Below are positions 32,484 to 36,871 of a stretch of DNA of 36,871 bases, one piece after another. Each line of letters starts with the position of its first letter. Positions within the stretch are counted from its first letter, which is position 1. The notes under the pieces are model-generated. The model was not told the origin of the DNA. It saw only the letters and a list, made by a program, of their open reading frames with translations, and did not search any database. The stretch spans positions 1 through 36,871 of the forward strand of contig DATAOI010000059.1 in the NCBI GenBank assembly GCA_036265815.1, read 5' to 3'. Source of the stretch: Gemmatimonadales bacterium. Its GTDB lineage: Bacteria; Gemmatimonadota; Gemmatimonadetes; Gemmatimonadales; GWC2-71-9. Position numbers and translations under genes: made by a program.

Positions 32484-32513
32484 CCGCCGGCCGCTGTAGA
32501 TGATGGCTGTCAT
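32349..32513 (-). CDS. Small repeat-borne protein (54 residues), unknown
   Basis: Starting at MTAIIYSGRRDQ and ending RHLERPLGGP, this small acidic/aromatic protein contains VEEAWQLWHLTMEEWSD, probably one helix. In the second copy of the repeat, the four substitutions include two synonymous changes and one Arg-to-His within the frame, with none breaking it. The ORF could extend to 32585 (MRRIKVHAG) but the conserved part starts near 32513. It is divergent from the amidohydrolase gene and converges on the helicase gene. I do not recognise it. Confidence 0.55.
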   Translation of the reverse strand: MTAIIYSGRRDQHEEVRPETRQSAVEEAWQLWHLTMEEWSDPGIRHLERPLGGP

Positions 32514-32600
32514 GATGGCCACGAGTGCTGATGGAGAGGCTGAGATGTTGACCAGCGGCCCGGCATGTACCTTGATTCTTCGCATCCTCACCGGACCCCC

Positions 32601-35564
32601 ATGCCGTCGCTTTGCCGCGCCGTCGCGTTGCCCCTGCTCGCTGGCCTCTTGGCCGGCTGCCCCGGCTCGCGCGAGGAGACGGTCCGGCTGCGGGTGCACG
32701 AGGGCACTACCCCCAGCTTCGACCTCTCACCCGACGGCCGCTCGCTCGTCTTCGATCTGCTGGGGCAGCTCTGGCAGCTGCCCGCCGCAGGCGGCACGGC
32801 GCGGCCGCTCACAGACGCCGTGCGCGACACGGCCGAGGATCTCGACCCCTCGTGGTCACCGGACGGCCGGCGGCTCGTCTTTCGCGCCGAGCGGGCCGGC
32901 CGCACGGGACTCTGGCTGCTCGAGCCGGGCGCGTCGCCCCGCCAGCTCACCCAGCTTCGCGATCCGGAGGGGTTCGACGGCAGAGCGGCGTGGGCCCCCG
33001 ACGGGCGGACGATCGCCTTCGCGCGACTGGTGCCGCGGGACAGCGCCACGGCCGGATTGCGGAGTCGCCTCGCGCTGATCGATCCCGCCGGCGGCGAGGC
33101 GCATGAGCTTCGGGTCGCGGACTCCACTGGCCCCGATCTCCGCGATCCGGCCTGGGCGCCCGACGGCCGCCGGCTCGCCGTTGTCGCGGCGTCCGCCACC
33201 TCGGAGGAGGGCGGGCCACTCTGGCTGGTGGATCGCGCCGGCGGCCGGGCGACCAGGTTCGGCACGCCCGTCGGTTCGGCCCTCGCGCCGGCCTTTGCCC
33301 CCGACGGCCGAGCCCTCGCGTTCTTCGCGCCCGATTCGGCGGAGCGGACTCAGCTCTGGGTCGCACCAGTGGACTCGCCCGGGGTGCCGCGTCGCCTCAC
33401 CGCCCAGGCCGACGTCACCCCGACCCGCGCGCGCTGGACGGCGGACGGGCGCTGGCTGCTCTACGGCGCCGACGGCAGGCTCTGGAGGATCCCGGCGGCT
33501 GGAGGCGCGCCGGCGGAGATCCCGTTCACCGCCGAACTCGCCATCCCTCGTGCCCGCCCGGCCCTGACACCGGTCCGCTTCCCCGAGCCGGGCACGCCCC
33601 AGCACGTGCACGGGTTCATGGGCCTGGCGCTCTCGCCCGATGCCCGGCAGGTGGCGATGCTCGCGCTCGGCCGTCTCTGGGTGATGAGGGTGGGCGACTC
33701 CGCTCGCCCGGTAGCCGACGTCCCGCTCGACGCGCACCACCTGGCGTGGTCGCCGGACGGCGGCAGGCTCGCCTGGTCGGGCGGGCGATGGCTGGAGGAG
33801 GACCTCTACGCGACCGACCTGACCACCGGTACCACCCACCGCGTCACCCGGTTGCCCGGGCGAGAGGACCACCCGATGTACTCGCCCGACGGCAAACACC
33901 TGGCGTTCATGCATGCGTCCACCGAGGACAGCACCGTCCTTCGGGTCGTGGACGCCCGGATCCGCGACCTGTCGGACCCCGGACGGACCCGCACGCTCGG
34001 CGCAGAGCCCGGCGCGGACGTGGCGTGGGGCCCCTCGTCCGACGGCCTCTTGTCTCTTACGGGCGGTTTCGCGCCGCGCCGGCCGTCACGGGCGGAGGTC
34101 CTGCTCCTGTCGGGCGGCCGACGGGCGGTGTCCGGCACGCCAGACTCGCCGCTCTTCCCCCTCTGGACGGCGGGCGCGCTGTTCTTCGTGCGTCACGCCC
34201 GGCTCTGGCGGGCGAGGTTTGCGAGACCCGACGCGCTGGCGCCGGCCGAGCCGCTCGGCGACGCGCCGGCGATCTATCCGTCGGCCGCGCGCGACGGCAC
34301 CATCCTCTTCGTCTCGGAGGGCGGCCTGCGCCTGCGCTCCCCCGATGGCCGGGAGCGCACGCTGGGCTGGCCGATCTCCTACACCACGCCGGCGGCTCCG
34401 CCCATGGTGATCCGGAACGCGCGCATCATCGACGGCACCGGCGCGGCCGCCACGCCGCCGCACGACCTGCTGATCGAGCGCGGGCGGATCGCGCGCATCG
34501 CGCCGGGAGGGACGCTGGCCGCCGATCCGGGGCGAGTGCTGGACGCCGGGGAGAAGTGGCTGATCCCGGGGCTGGTGGACCTGCACGCGCACGAGTACCG
34601 GCCCGAGCTGATGCCTGGATATCCCCGGTTCGGCGTGACCACCATTCGCGACCAGGGCTCACCGATAGGACCGCTGGCCGCCTACGCGGACGCGGTCGCC
34701 GCGGGGAAACTCCAGGGCCCTCGAGTAGACTACGGCGGTATCCAGATGTATACCGACTGGGCCTACGACCTGGAGGACGGCCAGGGTGTCGAGCCGGAGG
34801 CCGACCCGGACCACGTGAGGCGGGCGGTGGCGCTGGCGGCGGCCTTCGGAGCGGACCACGTGAAGACGCGCACCTTCCGCCGCTGGGACATCAACGCCCG
34901 GTTCATCGCCGAGTCGCACCGGCGCGGCCTCAGGGTTACCGGGCACTGCGCGCACCTGCTGCCGCTGGTGGCGGCCGGGATGGACGCGAAGGAGCACGCC
35001 GAGTTCTGCGAACCGCGCGGTGACGGGCTCATCTACGACGACCTGGTGCAGCTCTACCGGAGCGCCGGGATCGCTGTCATCCCGACGATCTCCTATACGG
35101 TGCTCGCCCTGGCGATGAACCGCCATCCCGACACGCTCTCGGCCGATCCGGAGCTCGCACCGATCCTCCCGCCGCGGAGCGCCTTCGGTTGGATGCTGGC
35201 GCTCGACTCGGTGGGGCGCCGACGCTTCGAGCGGTTCGCCGCGGTGTCTCGGCAGACCACGGCCAAGCTCGCCCGGGCCGGGGTGACGATCGGGACGGGC
35301 ACCGATATCTGGCAGATCCCGACCGGGGTGCACCTGGAGCTGGAGGAGATGGTGGCCGCGGGCGTCTCGCCGCTGGAGGCGCTGCACGCGGCGACGGGCG
35401 CCGCCGCCCGAATCATCGGCGCCGACCACGACCTGGGAACCATCGAGCCGGGGAAGTGGGCCGACCTCGTCGTGCTCGACGCCGACCCCTCGGTGGATAT
35501 CCGGGCGACGCGGCGGATCCGGGCGGTGGTGCTGGGCGGGCGAGTGCAGTACCAGGGCCGGTGA
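32601..35564 (+). CDS. TolB-propeller amidohydrolase lipoprotein
   Basis: This 987-residue secreted enzyme has a lipoprotein signal (LPLLAGLLAGC, Cys near residue 18). Residues ~30-590 hold a PD40/TolB-type beta-propeller with repeated SPDGRxLVF units. Residues ~600-987 form an amidohydrolase TIM barrel. The metal ligands are HAH (662-664), the carboxylated K755 in HVKTRTF, H782 in GHCAH, H799 in KEHAEF and D902 in GTGTDIW. EPGKWADLVVLDADP near the end is typical of imidazolonepropionase-like enzymes. It probably hydrolyses cyclic amides or peptides at the cell surface, but the substrate is unknown. I chose the ATG at 32601 because it directly precedes the signal. Confidence 0.92.
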   Translation: MPSLCRAVALPLLAGLLAGCPGSREETVRLRVHEGTTPSFDLSPDGRSLVFDLLGQLWQLPAAGGTARPLTDAVRDTAEDLDPSWSPDGRRLVFRAERAGRTGLWLLEPGASPRQLTQLRDPEGFDGRAAWAPDGRTIAFARLVPRDSATAGLRSRLALIDPAGGEAHELRVADSTGPDLRDPAWAPDGRRLAVVAASATSEEGGPLWLVDRAGGRATRFGTPVGSALAPAFAPDGRALAFFAPDSAERTQLWVAPVDSPGVPRRLTAQADVTPTRARWTADGRWLLYGADGRLWRIPAAGGAPAEIPFTAELAIPRARPALTPVRFPEPGTPQHVHGFMGLALSPDARQVAMLALGRLWVMRVGDSARPVADVPLDAHHLAWSPDGGRLAWSGGRWLEEDLYATDLTTGTTHRVTRLPGREDHPMYSPDGKHLAFMHASTEDSTVLRVVDARIRDLSDPGRTRTLGAEPGADVAWGPSSDGLLSLTGGFAPRRPSRAEVLLLSGGRRAVSGTPDSPLFPLWTAGALFFVRHARLWRARFARPDALAPAEPLGDAPAIYPSAARDGTILFVSEGGLRLRSPDGRERTLGWPISYTTPAAPPMVIRNARIIDGTGAAATPPHDLLIERGRIARIAPGGTLAADPGRVLDAGEKWLIPGLVDLHAHEYRPELMPGYPRFGVTTIRDQGSPIGPLAAYADAVAAGKLQGPRVDYGGIQMYTDWAYDLEDGQGVEPEADPDHVRRAVALAAAFGADHVKTRTFRRWDINARFIAESHRRGLRVTGHCAHLLPLVAAGMDAKEHAEFCEPRGDGLIYDDLVQLYRSAGIAVIPTISYTVLALAMNRHPDTLSADPELAPILPPRSAFGWMLALDSVGRRRFERFAAVSRQTTAKLARAGVTIGTGTDIWQIPTGVHLELEEMVAAGVSPLEALHAATGAAARIIGADHDLGTIEPGKWADLVVLDADPSVDIRATRRIRAVVLGGRVQYQGR

Positions 35565-35572
35565 ACATTCCT

Positions 35573-35700
35573 TCACATCAGCGCGCTGCCCGTGGGCCGC
35601 CCTGAGGCTCCGGCCGCCAGTTTGAGGATCAGGTTCAGCTCGCCGGCGTTGGGATCGCCGGTCTTGAGCATCAGGAACCTTGCCGTCGGGTTGCCCGTGG
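35573..35700 (-). pseudogene. Possible remnant of a TolB-like propeller C-terminus
   Basis: In one minus-strand frame a short run reads PTARFLMLKTGDPNAGELNL, resembling the last blade of TolB-like propellers that end receptor kinases (RFLMLK...LNLIL). It has no start of its own and overlaps the end of the DUF3291 remnant in another frame. It may be a chance similarity. It is the last part of the stretch downstream of the amidohydrolase stop. Confidence 0.3.
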
Positions 35701-36044
35701 TAGCTGCGGTACATAGCCCCGCTCGAAGCGCTCGAACCACTCCCGCCGACGCCGCATGTATCCGGCGTGATCGCTGCGGAAGACGTATTCCCGGAGAGCA
35801 TTCAGGTCGCGCCAGAGCGAGAGGTTGATCAGGATCAGCGGGTCGCCGCAGGGCCGGATCGCGGTCGCGTCCCCGTCCCGGTCTGGAGCCGCCACACGAA
35901 TCCAGGGCTCCGCTCGGCGAGGGCGTTGATCTCCGGGAGCGCGGTCATGAACTCGGCCATCACCGGCTCGTTGGGCTGCCCGCAGGCGCGGGCGGCGTTG
36001 ACCTGGGCGAGGTGAAGTCGGCGGTGGGCATGATCCGAAAACAT
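35671..36044 (-). pseudogene. Frameshifted DUF3291 gene
   Basis: Two fragments in different minus-strand frames together match DUF3291. The N-terminal one (to ~35877) reads HLAQVNAARACGQPNEP and INALAERSPGFVWRLQTG. The C-terminal one (from ~35877) reads DATAIRPCGDPLILINLSLW and YMRRRREWFERFERGYVP. Adding one base to the CCC run at 35877-35879 joins GFVWRLQTG to DGDATAIR, the normal family sequence. The end also deviates from the usual WWVPAGH. The gene is probably inactive unless the base is a sequencing error. Confidence 0.7.
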
Positions 36045-36116
36045 AGCGGCCGGTGGCCGACCCGGGGAACAGCCGCGGAGGACAGGTAAACGGCAGCTTA
36101 CGAGAGCAACCTTCGG

Positions 36117-36485
36117 TCAGTCCTCGCGGTCCCCACCACGTCCGTCATGCGAGTGGCTCCGCTCGCCGTCTTCGTCGGGCAGGTAGTACTTCCCTTCCCG
36201 CTGGTAGACGATCACGGCCCGAAATCCCGTCGGCGCGGCCTTCCCGCTGTAGTACCGGGTGCCGTCGGAGTACACCGTGACCTCGCGGTAGCCGTGCTGC
36301 TTCCACCAGCCGTAGGCATGCCCTCTCGGCACGTGGGTGCGCTCGACCACGATGACTTCCCGCGCCGGCTCGCGCCGCAAGGCCCGAGGCGGCGGCGTAA
36401 CCACGATCCGCTCCTGGCTCCTGCTGGAGCAGCCGGTGACCCGCGCCAGTGTCACGATCCCAGTTACCACGATGCCGCGCGCCAT
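36117..36485 (-). CDS. Small lipoprotein of unknown function
   Basis: The 122-residue protein begins MARGIVVTGIVTLARVTGC, a lipobox with Cys at residue 19. A Pro/Arg-rich stretch with IVVVERTHVPRGHAYGWWKQHGY follows, and then two beta-hairpin-like parts (REVTVYSDGTRYYSG, AVIVYQREGKYYLPDED). The C-terminus is Asp/His/Arg-rich (ERSHSHDGRGGDRED). The Shine-Dalgarno GGGAGGAAG is strong. I recognise no family. Confidence 0.75.
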   Translation of the reverse strand: MARGIVVTGIVTLARVTGCSSRSQERIVVTPPPRALRREPAREVIVVERTHVPRGHAYGWWKQHGYREVTVYSDGTRYYSGKAAPTGFRAVIVYQREGKYYLPDEDGERSHSHDGRGGDRED

Positions 36486-36536
36486 GACTTCCTCCCGGGG
36501 TTGGCAGACCGGGGAACCCATGCGCGAGGGGTGTGC

Positions 36537-36553
36537 CAACGGCTAATCCGTTG
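36537..36553. repeat. Inverted repeat upstream of the lipoprotein gene
   Basis: CAACGG-CTAAT-CCGTTG forms a 6-bp stem with a 5-nt loop about 52 bp upstream of the lipoprotein ATG. It may be an operator or chance. No regulator is encoded beside it. Confidence 0.3.
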
Positions 36554-36682
36554 CGGGAGCGCACCTCGGACCGAGGCGACCGGGGCAATCTCCGGCGCCC
36601 GGGGGTGAATGCCGACGGATGGCCGCGCTATCGGCCGTCACCGCCCGCCTGCCGGATCAGATCCGAATTGTCCGCGGGGCGT

Positions 36683-36871
36683 CGGTCGATCGCGCGCCCA
36701 GGATAGGCCGGAGACCGGCGGCAGGCTGGTCGCGAGTCAGGGTCCCCCCAACGGGTGCTCGAGGTGCCGGATGCCGGGATCGCTCCATTCCTCCATGGTG
36801 AGGTGCCAGAGCTGCCAGGCCTCTTCGACGGCGGATTGGCGGGTCTCCGGGCGGACCTCCTCGTGCTGGTC
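36683..36871. repeat. Direct repeat, right copy (cut by window end)
   Basis: This copy matches 32294-32483 with four substitutions and one missing G (CCCAGGATAGG against CCCAGGGATAGG). The window ends inside it, so the full repeat length is unknown. The repeats bracket about 4.2 kb. Confidence 0.9.
36737..36871 (-). CDS. Second copy of the small repeat-borne gene (partial)
   Basis: The last 44 codons and the stop of the small gene lie here, reading DQHEEVRPETRQ to RHLEHPLGGP. Relative to the left copy one residue changes (Arg to His) and two codons differ silently, so the frame is intact. The 5' end lies beyond the window. Confidence 0.5.
   Translation of the reverse strand, partial: DQHEEVRPETRQSAVEEAWQLWHLTMEEWSDPGIRHLEHPLGGP

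Overview
The window is GC-rich chromosomal DNA of a soil-type bacterium. I favour the phylum Gemmatimonadota, possibly an uncultured member. This is inferred from the GC-rich coding style, signal peptides ending in '(L/S)xAQ', GTG starts, few Shine-Dalgarno sites, and a gene set typical of that group (stand-alone TolB-propeller amidohydrolase, AttH-type transporter, DUF2203, DUF4384). No 16S or marker gene is present to prove it.

Layout. (1) 5-219: tRNA-Gln(CTG) and tRNA-Ala(CGC) on the minus strand behind a good -35/-10 promoter. (2) 365-5478 (minus): a compact operon of a lipid-transport ABC system (mlaE-mlaF-mlaD), RNase Z, a YjdF-type membrane protein and a lipoprotein. (3) 5573-6274 (plus): a short MutY. 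(4) 6279-10729 (minus): nadE, a hotdog thioesterase, a patatin, a CBS protein, DUF2203 and a small membrane protein, read as one operon. (5) 10859-12094 (plus): crcB fluoride channel, a DUF190 PII-like protein and a DUF442 phosphatase, closed by a strong bidirectional terminator. (6) 12158-14451 (minus): a Tyr-rich DUF4384 protein and a SnoaL/NTF2-like protein. (7) 14573-18763 (minus): a four-gene Att-type ABC operon in which one FtsX permease appears split into two complementary halves, the N-terminal half being fused to an AttH/CrtC-like domain. (8) 18829-20897 (minus): mntR-mntH manganese module with a palindromic metalloregulator box. (9) 20948-24476 (minus): NUDIX CoA pyrophosphatase, FmdB zinc ribbon, SDR, alpha/beta hydrolase, LD-carboxypeptidase. 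(10) 24523-26238 (plus): RsbRD-N-like protein and a family 2 glycosyltransferase; 26254-26919 (minus) is a secreted unknown.

Accessory end. At 27050-32288 lies a two-gene cassette: a 1007-residue Eco57I/DrmMI-like adenine methyltransferase overlapping a 740-residue SNF2-type helicase. It looks like a split restriction/defence system with no recognisable nuclease and no BREX or DISARM partners, and it is the best candidate for an undescribed system. Immediately after its stop codon begins a ~190-bp direct repeat carrying a 54-codon gene. A second ~97% identical copy sits at the right end (36683-36871). Between the copies are a large TolB-propeller/amidohydrolase lipoprotein, a frameshifted DUF3291 gene, a propeller-tail remnant and a small lipoprotein, suggesting a rearranged accessory segment.

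Several transcription-unit heads (mutY, nadE, crcB, the Att operon) carry a TATA-like -10 hexamer only 6-8 nt before the start codon and no Shine-Dalgarno, suggesting leaderless mRNAs.
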